From assembly GCF_025949665.1 (NCBI RefSeq), contig NZ_JAPDFT010000005.1, forward strand, positions 62,001-126,000: a DNA stretch of 64,000 nt. Direction: 5' to 3'. The DNA is from Chryseobacterium viscerum (GTDB lineage: Bacteria; Bacteroidota; Bacteroidia; Flavobacteriales; Weeksellaceae). Both the position numbers and the translations under genes were made by a program. The notes beneath the pieces were generated by a model. That model was not told where the DNA came from, searched no databases, and saw only the letters and a program-made list of their open reading frames with translations. Of this stretch, positions 18,191 through 25,339 are shown in pieces (the first letter of the stretch is position 1; each line of letters begins with the position of its first letter).

Positions 18191-20044
18191 ATGAAAACAA
18201 AACTATTCTCAATGGCTGTTGTAATGAGCTGTTTCCTTGGAGCTCAGACCAAAAAAGTTCTATTTATTGGTATAGACGGATGTCGTGCAGATGTCATGAT
18301 GTCTACCCCTACTCCCAACATTCAAAACCTTATCAATCAGTCCATTTATTCTACCGACGGACTTTGCGCTGCCACTACCTGGAGCGGAAACGGATGGAGC
18401 ACCATGCTTACCGGAGTATGGCATACCAAGCACAATGTTCAGGACAATAACTTTACCAATCCGAACTACATCAATTACCCTGACTTTTTAACAAGAGCAG
18501 AAACTTATAATCCTGCTCTAAGAACCATTTCTCTTGCTCACTGGTCACCCATCAACGACAAAATCATTCAAACCGCTGATGTAAAGACCAATCTGGCAAC
18601 AGATCTCGCGGTAAAAAATGCGGCAATAACAGCTTTACAGAATGATAATCCAGATATTCTCTTCGTAGATTTTGATGATGTAGACCATGCGGGACATTCT
18701 TATGGATTCTCATCAACAGTTCCACAGTATGTATCTTCTATTAAGACAACGGATACTTATATCGGAGAAATTGTTGCTGCCATGAAAAACAGACCCTCTT
18801 ATAACAATGAAGACTGGCTGGTTGTATTAACCACCGATCACGGCGCAATTGAAAGCTCTCATGGAGGAGGAAACCTTACTGAGAGAAATATTTTTACTGT
18901 ATATTCTAATCCAGGATTTACTCCACAGCAGATCAGTAAAACGGTACTGGAATCCAATAAGACATTTAATCAGTTGAATTTTCCTGCCGGAACTTATGCA
19001 AAACCAGCGAACCAAACTCCTTTTAATTTCGGAGCCAATCAGGATTTTACCATTGAGTTTTGGGTAAAACCTAATGCTGCGTACTCCAGTGATCCGGTAA
19101 TGATCAGTAATAAAAACTGGGCGAATGGGAAAAATAAAGGATTTGTTTTCTCAGGCTACTCAGGGCAGACATTCAAAATGAATATTGGTGATGGCACCAA
19201 CAGAATAGACCTTGTGGGCGGAAAAATAGAAACCAATAAGTGGAAACATATTGCTGCCAGCTTTGACAGAGATGGGCTGGTAACTCTTTATGAAGATGGT
19301 GTTCCGGTAACTTTTGCTAAAATGAGCACCATCGGAAGTATTGATTCCGGACTTCCTTTAACCTTAAATCAGGATGGAACAAATACTTATGGAATAAACC
19401 TTGCGGCTTCCTATAAAGATGTGAGAATCTGGAAATCTGCTCTTCCTAACGATGTAATCGTGAATTGGGCTAATCAGGATATTACGTCCTCACACCCTTA
19501 TTATTCTCAATTATTAGCCAATTGGAAATGTAATGGAACTTCAGGAAATACACTGACGGATTCAAGTCCAAATGCTAATAATATGACTGTAACAGGTTCT
19601 CCTAGTTATAACACCAATACCGTCAACAATTTCAAAGTTTATGATTATACTTCAACGACGAGAGAAACAGACCACTTCCCTACGGTATTGAACTGGCTTT
19701 GTATTCCGGTACAGGCTTCATGGGGAATAGATGGTGTTAACAGAATACCTGTATGTTCAAAAGAAATATTGGCAGCAAAAGAGACGAAAGTAACCACTGA
19801 TGATTTTAAGATATATCCAAATCCAGTATCAACATTCATCGGTATTCAGTATTCATCTGAAGATAAGGAAATTAAAGCAGAAATTATCGATAGTAAAGGA
19901 ACTCTTGTTTCAGCATCACAACTGCAATCTTCAAGAGGATATTATGATGAAAAAATTAATATCGGAAATCTTCCGGCAGGAGTTTATTTTATTAAAATTA
20001 ACGGAAGCAAAAAGTCACAGACCAAGACCTTCATCAAGAAATAA
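18191..20044 (+). CDS. Secreted type I phosphodiesterase/nucleotide pyrophosphatase with LamG-like insert and T9SS sorting domain
   Basis: 617 residues from ATG 18191 (signal peptide MKTKLFSMAVVMSCFLGAQ). Alkaline-phosphatase-superfamily motifs: VLFIGIDGCRAD (metal Asp29), CAATTWSGNGWSTMLTG (nucleophile Thr63 or Ser65), DFDDVDHAGH (Asp/His 160-169), TTDHG (Asp216, His217) and, much later, RETDHFPTVLNWL (His495). A concanavalin/LamG-like domain (about 255-475, TPFNFGANQDFTIEFWVKP) is inserted between the last two metal-site motifs. The C-terminus (about 535-617, FKIYPNPVSTFIGIQ to KTFIKK) is a T9SS type A sorting domain, so the protein is exported to the cell surface or medium. It could release phosphonates or phosphate from esters for the nearby receptor; the substrate is inferred from context. 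Confidence 0.88.
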   Translation: MKTKLFSMAVVMSCFLGAQTKKVLFIGIDGCRADVMMSTPTPNIQNLINQSIYSTDGLCAATTWSGNGWSTMLTGVWHTKHNVQDNNFTNPNYINYPDFLTRAETYNPALRTISLAHWSPINDKIIQTADVKTNLATDLAVKNAAITALQNDNPDILFVDFDDVDHAGHSYGFSSTVPQYVSSIKTTDTYIGEIVAAMKNRPSYNNEDWLVVLTTDHGAIESSHGGGNLTERNIFTVYSNPGFTPQQISKTVLESNKTFNQLNFPAGTYAKPANQTPFNFGANQDFTIEFWVKPNAAYSSDPVMISNKNWANGKNKGFVFSGYSGQTFKMNIGDGTNRIDLVGGKIETNKWKHIAASFDRDGLVTLYEDGVPVTFAKMSTIGSIDSGLPLTLNQDGTNTYGINLAASYKDVRIWKSALPNDVIVNWANQDITSSHPYYSQLLANWKCNGTSGNTLTDSSPNANNMTVTGSPSYNTNTVNNFKVYDYTSTTRETDHFPTVLNWLCIPVQASWGIDGVNRIPVCSKEILAAKETKVTTDDFKIYPNPVSTFIGIQYSSEDKEIKAEIIDSKGTLVSASQLQSSRGYYDEKINIGNLPAGVYFIKINGSKKSQTKTFIKK

Positions 20045-20071
20045 AACAGTAAAGCAATTAGATTTAAATTT

Positions 20072-20118
20072 TGATATTAGAACAAGGATATTCCTATCCG
20101 AGTTCTAATATTTTTTTT
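20072..20118. terminator. Bidirectional terminator
   Basis: Arms ATATTAGAAC (20074-20083) and GTTCTAATAT (20102-20111) enclose a second small stem GGATA/TATCC and are followed by a T-run. It sits between the plus-strand phosphodiesterase and the minus-strand GNAT gene. Confidence 0.8.
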
Positions 20119-20120
20119 GC

Positions 20121-20606
20121 TTATTTGTTAAATATCAGCTCCATCCGTACATCTGCACGGTCGTACTCAGCATGACCAATAGGTGTATGAATAAAGCCCA
20201 GCTTTTCATAAAGTTTAATAGCAGGAACCAGTATTGAATTGGTCACTAAAAAGACTTTTCCTGCGTTTAATTCTTTCGCTTTTTCAACCAATGCATTTCC
20301 TAGCAGATAGCCCAGCTTTTTACCTTGAGCTTTAGGACTTACTGCCATTTTTGAAAGCTCAAAAGTAAGGGGATGATCCTCCGTTTTTACTAATGCACAA
20401 GTTCCTACTGCTTCTCCATCCAGCAAAGCAAAGGCAATGTGTCCTCCTTTATTTAAAATCTCTTCTTCCGGATGATCCAGCAGTTTATAATCTCCCGCTT
20501 CCATCACAAAAAATGTTTTGATCCATTCTTCATTCAAAGCTTTGAAAGCTTCTTTATACTGAGGTTCGTATACTACAATTTTTACTTCATTCTTACTATC
20601 ATTCAT
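20121..20606 (-). CDS. GNAT-family N-acetyltransferase
   Basis: 161 residues. The acetyl-CoA binding region is visible as LSKMAVSPKAQGKKLGYLLGNALVEKAKE (Q/RxxGxG/A type), with the preceding beta strand GTCALVKT and the C-terminal IKLYEKLGFIHTP. Substrate unknown. It starts 14 bp downstream of the MocR-type gene and is likely in the same transcript, a frequent pairing for amino-acid or amine-related MocR regulators. Confidence 0.88.
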   Translation of the reverse strand: MNDSKNEVKIVVYEPQYKEAFKALNEEWIKTFFVMEAGDYKLLDHPEEEILNKGGHIAFALLDGEAVGTCALVKTEDHPLTFELSKMAVSPKAQGKKLGYLLGNALVEKAKELNAGKVFLVTNSILVPAIKLYEKLGFIHTPIGHAEYDRADVRMELIFNK

Positions 20607-20620
20607 CGCTATAAGGTTTA

Positions 20621-22036
20621 TTAAATTTTGTTTTTTATCATTTTGCCCAGTTTCTCAAGGTCGCTTTCTACTCTATCTGTCCATTCCAATGCATAATTCA
20701 GACGCATACAGTTCTGATACTGATTATATTGTGAAAACATTCTTCCCGGGGCAAAGTTTACTTTCTGGTTTACTGCGATATCATAAAGATCTTCTGTACA
20801 GATTCTCTTATCCAGTTCCAGCCAGAGCATAAAACCGCCTTTTGGCTCTGAGATTTTGGTATTATCCGGAAAGTATTCAATCACCGATTTTTGAATCTGC
20901 AGGTAATTGGCATACAGCTTTTTTCTGAACATTCTCAGGTGATGATCATAACGTCCGTGGGCAAGGAAATCGGCAATCACATCTGAAAACAAAGACGGCC
21001 CGCTTACCGTCTGAACCAGTTTCTGACGGATAATTTTTTCTTTAAATTTTCCCGGGGCCACCCATCCTACTCTAAAGCCAGGTGCCAATGTTTTGGAAAC
21101 CGAGCCTACCCACATCACAATTCCTGCTTCATCATAAAACTTACACGGTTTCGGTCTTCCCGCTCCGAAATAAATGTTTCCGTAGACATCATCTTCTACC
21201 AAAGGAACATTGTGCTCGGTGAGCATTTTAACCAGCTCTTTTTTGTTCTCATCAGGCATTTGAAATCCTAGCGGATTATTATAGTTCACCACAAAACAAC
21301 ATGCAGAGAGTTTCGGAAGAACTTTTTTTAAAGCATCCAGATCCACTCCTGTAATGGGATGAGTAGGAATTTCTACCGCCTTCAATCCCAATAACTGAAT
21401 AGCCTGAAGGATTCCAAAATATACAGGACTTTCCACCGCTACCGAATCTCCTGGTTGTGTCACAGCCATTAAGCAATTATAAACGGCATTCATCGCTCCG
21501 GAAGTAATGACAAGATCATCTTCTGTGATTTTCCCTTCCATGACCATTGACCATTTGGCGATTTCCCGACGCAGCACTTCGCTTCCCTGCACGGGTTCAT
21601 AATTGGTCCCACTGTCGCTTTTCCTTTTCATTACATCAATCATACATTTCTTCATCTTAGCCACCGGAAGAAGACTTTTCCCCGGAATCCCAAGAGCAAA
21701 CTGTGTGACATCCGTTCCTCCAATACTCCCGAATACTTTATCAATCAGATCCTGAGGTGTATTTTTTCCTTCTGAAACTTTTATCTGAGCTACGGAAGGC
21801 AGCGCCAGTTTTCGCTGGGAGGTCTGGCTTACATAGTATCCATATTTAGGACGTGATTCTACCAGAGAACGGCTTTCCAGTTCCATATAGGCCTGTTTTA
21901 TGGTATTCAGGCTTACATTGTATAACTTCTGGGCACTTCTCAGTGAAGGCAGCCTGTCACCAAACTGCAGGGTTTCACTTTTGATCTGCTCTGTGACAGA
22001 ATTGGCTATTTTAAGGTACAGAACATCTTTAGACAT
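20621..22036 (-). CDS. MocR-type transcriptional regulator (GntR HTH + aminotransferase I fold)
   Basis: 471 residues. A GntR winged helix lies at about 8-75 (SVTEQIKSETLQFGDRLPSLRSAQKLYNVSLNTIKQAYMELESRSLV), then a PLP-dependent class I aminotransferase-like domain with VEDDVYGNIYFG and the PLP lysine in VGSVSKTLAPGFRVGW. MocR regulators bind PLP as an effector; a few retain enzymatic activity. The gene is transcribed away from the phosphonate operon and is unlikely to supply PhnW activity. It probably controls the following GNAT or a nearby gene. Confidence 0.9.
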   Translation of the reverse strand: MSKDVLYLKIANSVTEQIKSETLQFGDRLPSLRSAQKLYNVSLNTIKQAYMELESRSLVESRPKYGYYVSQTSQRKLALPSVAQIKVSEGKNTPQDLIDKVFGSIGGTDVTQFALGIPGKSLLPVAKMKKCMIDVMKRKSDSGTNYEPVQGSEVLRREIAKWSMVMEGKITEDDLVITSGAMNAVYNCLMAVTQPGDSVAVESPVYFGILQAIQLLGLKAVEIPTHPITGVDLDALKKVLPKLSACCFVVNYNNPLGFQMPDENKKELVKMLTEHNVPLVEDDVYGNIYFGAGRPKPCKFYDEAGIVMWVGSVSKTLAPGFRVGWVAPGKFKEKIIRQKLVQTVSGPSLFSDVIADFLAHGRYDHHLRMFRKKLYANYLQIQKSVIEYFPDNTKISEPKGGFMLWLELDKRICTEDLYDIAVNQKVNFAPGRMFSQYNQYQNCMRLNYALEWTDRVESDLEKLGKMIKNKI

Positions 22037-22077
22037 AGAATCAGGGTTTTAAGTAAATGTACAATTTTATCCTGTTT

Positions 22078-22446
22078 TTATTCAGGATTCAGCCAGCTGA
22101 TCATACTGTTGATACTACTTCTTAATTGTTCCGGATCCTTGAAATTGGGCGTATTATTATTTTTGCAATATCGTTCAGCCCGGGAAAAAAAGTTTCTTTT
22201 TTCGGCTTCTGTCATTCTGTTTTTATCATAGATTTTAAAAGAAATTTCATTCTTTTCATTAATGATAAGACTGGCAAAAGCAATGACTTCCCTGCCATTT
22301 TTAGCCAAAAGAAAAGGAAGTCCGAAATTTTGGTCTGCTTTCTTCAAATTCTGTGTTTCCAGAAAAATGTTTTTCAGCACCAACATGTCTGATACATAAG
22401 CCTCAGCATATTGAAACTGTTTCTGATGTTGAGTGATTGTTTCCAT
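22078..22446 (-). CDS. Small hypothetical protein
   Basis: 122 residues, soluble, no signal peptide. A beta-rich middle (LPFLLAKNGREVIAFASLIINEKNEISFKIYDK) is followed by a helical half (MTEAEKRNFFSRAERYCKNN) and SSINSMISWLNPE. The centre loosely recalls the beta-strand part of a GNAT fold, but no acetyl-CoA loop is present. It lies 41 bp upstream of the MocR gene in the same orientation. No function assigned. Confidence 0.55.
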   Translation of the reverse strand: METITQHQKQFQYAEAYVSDMLVLKNIFLETQNLKKADQNFGLPFLLAKNGREVIAFASLIINEKNEISFKIYDKNRMTEAEKRNFFSRAERYCKNNNTPNFKDPEQLRSSINSMISWLNPE

Positions 22447-22775
22447 ATTTTCTTCTTTAGCTAAACAAAATTATGAAGGATTTAATTTTGGATACAGATA
22501 CAGAACTATACAATATTATGGGTACAGAATATATTCTATTAACTGGAATTTGTTATGCGAACAGAAACAGTTCAACAGCCAGACCAGAAATTGATATAAT
22601 AAGGAACTATATTTTTTGCTCTTTATATTCTTAAATCAGATTGTGCAAACTTTATTCCTTCCTTCAAAATACTGTGATATCAAGTATCTGATAATGCTTG
22701 ACTGCACAGAATTGCAAATATTTTTATCAACCATTTGTATCGCATTCTCTATATTTGCAAAAAATTTTAGACAAC
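22447..22775. other. Intergenic region between divergent genes
   Basis: 329 bp separating the minus-strand small protein from the plus-strand XRE regulator. It is AT-rich with no gene. TATATTTG at 22750-22757 matches the -7 consensus for the XRE gene (ATG at 22776, leader about 13 nt). A TTTG at 22734-22737 is too close to be its normal upstream partner. Confidence 0.45.
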
Positions 22776-23408
22776 ATGAGCTTCTTTGGAAGTAATATTA
22801 AGAAAATACGACAGGTTAAGGGATTAAGCCAAAAGGCTTTTGCAGACTTGTTTGATTTAAACAGAGGGGTTATAAGCTCTTATGAAGAAGGACGTGCAGA
22901 ACCAAAAATCGAAACCATACTGAAAGTTGCGAATCACTTTAATCTTAATCTTGATAAATTTCTGACAGAAACCCTACAGGCTAGCCAATTGGGAAGTGCT
23001 TCAAACACTGATCAGCTTATGCTTTTCCCGGAATTTACCAATCAGAATGATAAGGAAACGCAAATAACAACAGAAAGTTCTAACCTGTCAATATTGCAAA
23101 AAATATTAGCATCTGTTGATTTGATCTATGAATTTACTACAGAAAAGCATCTATTACCGCAATATCAATATGGAGATGTTGTATTTCTAAATAAATCCGG
23201 TCTGAATACAGAACCTATCAATAAATTATTGGTGTATACAAATGAGAATCTGCAATATATCTCTGATAATCAATCAACAAAAGGAAATATTCAGGAATAT
23301 TATAAGATTGTAGGATATGTTTCCACAGCAGACAAGAATATTTTCACCAGTATTTTTGAAAGGCTGGAAAGACTGGAAAAGAAAGCCGGAAACGACCAGA
23401 TATTATAG
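22776..23408 (+). CDS. XRE-family helix-turn-helix regulator
   Basis: 210 residues from the ATG at 22776. The frame is open to 22698, but the -7 element at 22750-22757 favours the shorter form, and MSFFGSNIKKIRQVKGLSQKAFADLFDLNRGVISSYEEGRAEPKIETILKVANHF is the canonical HTH_3 start. The C-terminal part (about 110-195) is a beta-rich sequence (YQYGDVVFLNK, YYKIVGYV) resembling the S24/LexA-type peptidase fold seen in phage-repressor-like proteins, but I cannot identify a Ser/Lys dyad. It is followed by the convergent tRNA array. Target unknown. Confidence 0.85.
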   Translation: MSFFGSNIKKIRQVKGLSQKAFADLFDLNRGVISSYEEGRAEPKIETILKVANHFNLNLDKFLTETLQASQLGSASNTDQLMLFPEFTNQNDKETQITTESSNLSILQKILASVDLIYEFTTEKHLLPQYQYGDVVFLNKSGLNTEPINKLLVYTNENLQYISDNQSTKGNIQEYYKIVGYVSTADKNIFTSIFERLERLEKKAGNDQIL

Positions 23409-23417
23409 AGGCTATAA

Positions 23418-23450
23418 ACAAAAATCCCTCCGTAATCAGATTACAGAGGG
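23418..23450 (-). terminator. Terminator of the downstream tRNA array copy
   Basis: Stem CCCTCTGTAA/TTACGGAGGG on the minus strand (23426-23450), followed by a T-run. An almost identical element ends the other array copy at 23782-23811, so it belongs to the duplicated unit. Confidence 0.85.
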
Positions 23451-23455
23451 ACTTG

Positions 23456-23539
23456 TACCCCAGACGGGACTTGAACCCGTACGTCCTTGCGGACACAGGA
23501 TTTTAAGTCCTGCGTGTCTACCAGTTCCACCACCAGGGC
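23456..23539 (-). tRNA. tRNA-Leu (anticodon TAA), copy 1
   Basis: An 84-nt cloverleaf on the minus strand beginning GCCCTGGTGGTGG, with anticodon loop CTTAAAA (TAA), a long variable arm (TGTCCGCAAGGACG) and T arm ACGGG-TTCAAGT-CCCGT. The acceptor stem has G-T wobbles. No CCA is encoded. It is identical to the copy at 23817-23900. Confidence 0.95.
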
Positions 23540-23547
23540 ATGGTGTG

Positions 23548-23610
23548 GGCAAAAAAAAAGATCCGAACCTAGGTTCCAACCTTTTGAATGACTCTTAAGA
23601 GCCTTTTCGC
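23548..23610 (-). pseudogene. Decayed tRNA-Gly remnant
   Basis: It occupies the place held by tRNA-Gly (GCC) in the second array copy. The 5' acceptor strand GCGAAAA and a pairing TTTTTGC at the 3' end survive, as do traces of the D arm (GGCTCTTAAGAG), an AAGGTTGG block and a T-loop-like AGGTTCGGAT. The anticodon arm is scrambled and the T stem no longer pairs, and the element is about 10 nt shorter than its intact counterpart. It is almost certainly non-functional. Confidence 0.65.
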
Positions 23611-23614
23611 ATAG

Positions 23615-23696
23615 TGCGGATGAAGGGACTCGAACCCCCACGCCTCACGGCACCAGATCCTAAGTCTGGCGTGGCTACCAATTACACCACATCCGC
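23615..23696 (-). tRNA. tRNA-Leu (anticodon TAG), copy 1
   Basis: An 82-nt cloverleaf beginning GCGGATGTGGTG, with anticodon loop CTTAGGA (TAG), long variable arm and T arm TGGGG-TTCGAGT-CCCTT, ending in TCATCCGCA. It is identical to the copy at 23987-24068. Confidence 0.95.
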
Positions 23697-23739
23697 TGAT
23701 TTACCGATCTGTTTTTACAAATTCGGACTATATTTCTTA

Positions 23740-23747
23740 CAAATATA
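23740..23747 (-). promoter_or_regulatory. -7 element of the downstream tRNA array copy
   Basis: The minus strand reads TATATTTG about 44 bp upstream of tRNA-Leu(TAG) copy 1. At the -33 position no TTTG is present, unlike the intact promoter of the upstream copy. Confidence 0.45.
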
Positions 23748-23781
23748 AGACTTTTATTTAAAGAACGCTCTCTATTAAAAC

Positions 23782-23811
23782 AAAAAACCCTCCGTAAGAT
23801 ATTACAGAGGG
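23782..23811 (-). terminator. Terminator of the upstream tRNA array copy
   Basis: Stem CCCTCTGTAA/TTACGGAGGG (23788-23811) followed on the minus strand by TTTTTT. It is nearly the same hairpin as at 23418-23450. Confidence 0.85.
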
Positions 23812-23816
23812 TCTTG

Positions 23817-23900
23817 TACCCCAGACGGGACTTGAACCCGTACGTCCTTGCGGACACAGGATTTTAAGTCCTGCGTGTCTACCAGTTCCACCACCAGGGC
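23817..23900 (-). tRNA. tRNA-Leu (anticodon TAA), copy 2
   Basis: 84 nt, identical to the copy at 23456-23539, including the long variable arm. It is the last gene of the intact Leu-TAG, Gly-GCC, Leu-TAA transcript. Confidence 0.95.
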
Positions 23901-23909
23901 ATGGTGTGG

Positions 23910-23982
23910 AGCGAAAAACGGGATTCGAACCCGCGACCCCAACCTTGGCAAGGTTGTGCTCTACCAGCTGAGCTATTTTCGC
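23910..23982 (-). tRNA. tRNA-Gly (anticodon GCC)
   Basis: A 73-nt cloverleaf: acceptor GCGAAAA/TTTTCGC, D arm GCTCAGCTGGTAGAGC, anticodon stem-loop CAACCTTGCCAAGGTTG (GCC), T arm GCGGG-TTCGAAT-CCCGT. CCA is encoded directly after the discriminator (23907-23909). This is the intact member of the pair whose other copy has decayed at 23548-23610. Confidence 0.96.
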
Positions 23983-23986
23983 ATAG

Positions 23987-24068
23987 TGCGGATGAAGGGA
24001 CTCGAACCCCCACGCCTCACGGCACCAGATCCTAAGTCTGGCGTGGCTACCAATTACACCACATCCGC
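23987..24068 (-). tRNA. tRNA-Leu (anticodon TAG), copy 2
   Basis: 82 nt, identical to the copy at 23615-23696. It is the first gene of the intact array, downstream of a full promoter at 24120-24150. Confidence 0.95.
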
Positions 24069-24119
24069 TGGTTTTTTTATATTGTAAGTTTTAAAGAGCT
24101 TGCTTCGTTTTTGTGAGTG

Positions 24120-24150
24120 CAAATATAGGGCAATTTCCTTTACTACCAAA
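24120..24150 (-). promoter_or_regulatory. Promoter of the tRNA array
   Basis: On the minus strand TTTG (24147-24150), a 19-bp spacer and TATATTTG (24120-24127) match the Bacteroidetes housekeeping consensus exactly. Transcription should start near 24113, about 45 bp upstream of tRNA-Leu(TAG). Confidence 0.75.
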
Positions 24151-24247
24151 CTTTTCAAGAAAAAAAATTAAAATTTCTACATTTTTTTTTCACGGCACCT
24201 TTTATTACATTTCATTTTCTTACTTTTACATCGTTAATATTTACGAT

Positions 24248-24625
24248 ATGGAATTACAAGGAACGGTAAAGAAACTTTTTGATGCTCAAACATTTGCGAG
24301 CGGGTTTCAAAAAAGAGAAATGGTTATTTTAACTCAAGAACAGTATCCACAGCCGATAAACATAGAATTTTTATCTGATAAAATCAGTTTATTAGATAAC
24401 CTTAGAGAAGGAGAAAACGTAAAGGTAGGAATCAATATCAGAGGTAGAGAATGGGTTTCTCCTCAAGGTGAAACTAAATACTTCAACTCTATTACAGGGT
24501 GGAGAGTAGAGAAAGTTTCTGAGAATGCTTCAGAACCTACTCAGGCAATGTCTCAGCAATCTGCAGCTCCAGTTTCAAACGAAAATCCGTTTGCAGGAGA
24601 TGATGATGATGATTTACCTTTTTAA
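24248..24625 (+). CDS. DUF3127 protein with SSB-like acidic tail
   Basis: 125 residues from the ATG at 24248; upstream in-frame codons are AT-rich intergenic sequence. MELQGTVKKLFDAQTFASGFQKREMVILT and the following strands form the DUF3127 domain, an OB-fold-like small family of Bacteroidetes. The C-terminus ends in a Gln/Ser-rich linker and then GDDDDDLPF, which closely resembles the SSB tip (DDDIPF) that recruits DNA-maintenance proteins. This suggests a single-stranded DNA-associated role, but DNA binding is an inference. Confidence 0.85.
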   Translation: MELQGTVKKLFDAQTFASGFQKREMVILTQEQYPQPINIEFLSDKISLLDNLREGENVKVGINIRGREWVSPQGETKYFNSITGWRVEKVSENASEPTQAMSQQSAAPVSNENPFAGDDDDDLPF

Positions 24626-24649
24626 TTAAAGAATACAAGATCAAATATA

Positions 24650-24679
24650 AATCCTGCTTTTTGAAGTGGGATTTTTTTT
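24650..24679 (+). terminator. Terminator after the DUF3127 gene
   Basis: AATCC...GGATT stem (with inner GCTT/AAGT pairing) followed by eight T residues, ending 7 bp before the aat start codon. Confidence 0.55.
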
Positions 24680-24685
24680 CTAAGC

Positions 24686-25339
24686 ATGGTTCGATTAGAC
24701 GAAAACGAGATTTCATTTCCTGACCCTGAGCTGTATGATGGTCATGAAGGAGTGGTTGCTTTTGGAGGTGACTTGTCTGTAGAGCGTATCTGGTTTGCTT
24801 ATCAACTTGGTATTTTCCCCTGGTACAATCCCGGAGAAGAAATTCTATGGTGGTGTCCAGATCCAAGATTTGTACTGTTTCCTGAAGAAATGAAGGTTTC
24901 AAAATCAATGAGAAAGATATTAAACAGGAATGTTTTTACTTTTTCAGAGAACAGGAATTTCAGGGAAGTGATCAGGAACTGTCAAAAGGCGAGCCGAAAA
25001 GGCCAGTCCGGGACATGGCTTTCTGATGAGCTGATGCATACTTTTATTCAGCTTCATGAATATGGCCTGGCCAAAAGTATTGAAGTGTGGCAGGATGAAG
25101 AGCTTGTAGGTGGTTTTTATGGATTGCAGATTGGCGGTGTATTTTGTGGAGAAAGCATGTTTGCTAAAGTGAGCAATGCTTCCAAGGCAGGATTTATCCA
25201 CTTTGTAGAGAGCAATAAAAATAATATTGAATTGATTGACTGTCAATCTCATACAGAGCATCTTGAAAGTCTGGGTGCTAAAATGATTCCTAAAAAAGAA
25301 TTTCTAAAAATCTTACACGAAAATAATGAACGCGGATAA
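24686..25339 (+). CDS. aat: Leucyl/phenylalanyl-tRNA--protein transferase
   Basis: 217 residues. It transfers Leu or Phe from charged tRNA to N-terminal Arg/Lys of proteins, creating N-degrons for ClpS/ClpAP. Motifs include GVVAFGGDLSVERIWFAYQLGIFPWYN, ILWWCPDPRFVLFPEE, GGFYGLQIGGVFCGESMFAKVSNASK and the terminal IDCQSHTEHLESLGAKMIPKKEFL, all typical of Aat. The length is normal. Its end overlaps the EamA start by 14 bp, so the two are translationally coupled. Confidence 0.95.
   Translation: MVRLDENEISFPDPELYDGHEGVVAFGGDLSVERIWFAYQLGIFPWYNPGEEILWWCPDPRFVLFPEEMKVSKSMRKILNRNVFTFSENRNFREVIRNCQKASRKGQSGTWLSDELMHTFIQLHEYGLAKSIEVWQDEELVGGFYGLQIGGVFCGESMFAKVSNASKAGFIHFVESNKNNIELIDCQSHTEHLESLGAKMIPKKEFLKILHENNERG

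Noticed and set aside
20621..22036. MocR-type gene as the missing aminoethylphosphonate aminotransferase
   Set aside because: It has a GntR DNA-binding domain and is transcribed as a separate unit; the FAD oxidoreductase already supplies a deamination route.
23317..24087. Plus-strand open frames across the tRNA array
   Set aside because: They read through tRNA genes; the encoded peptides are the well-known artefacts of antisense tRNA sequence.
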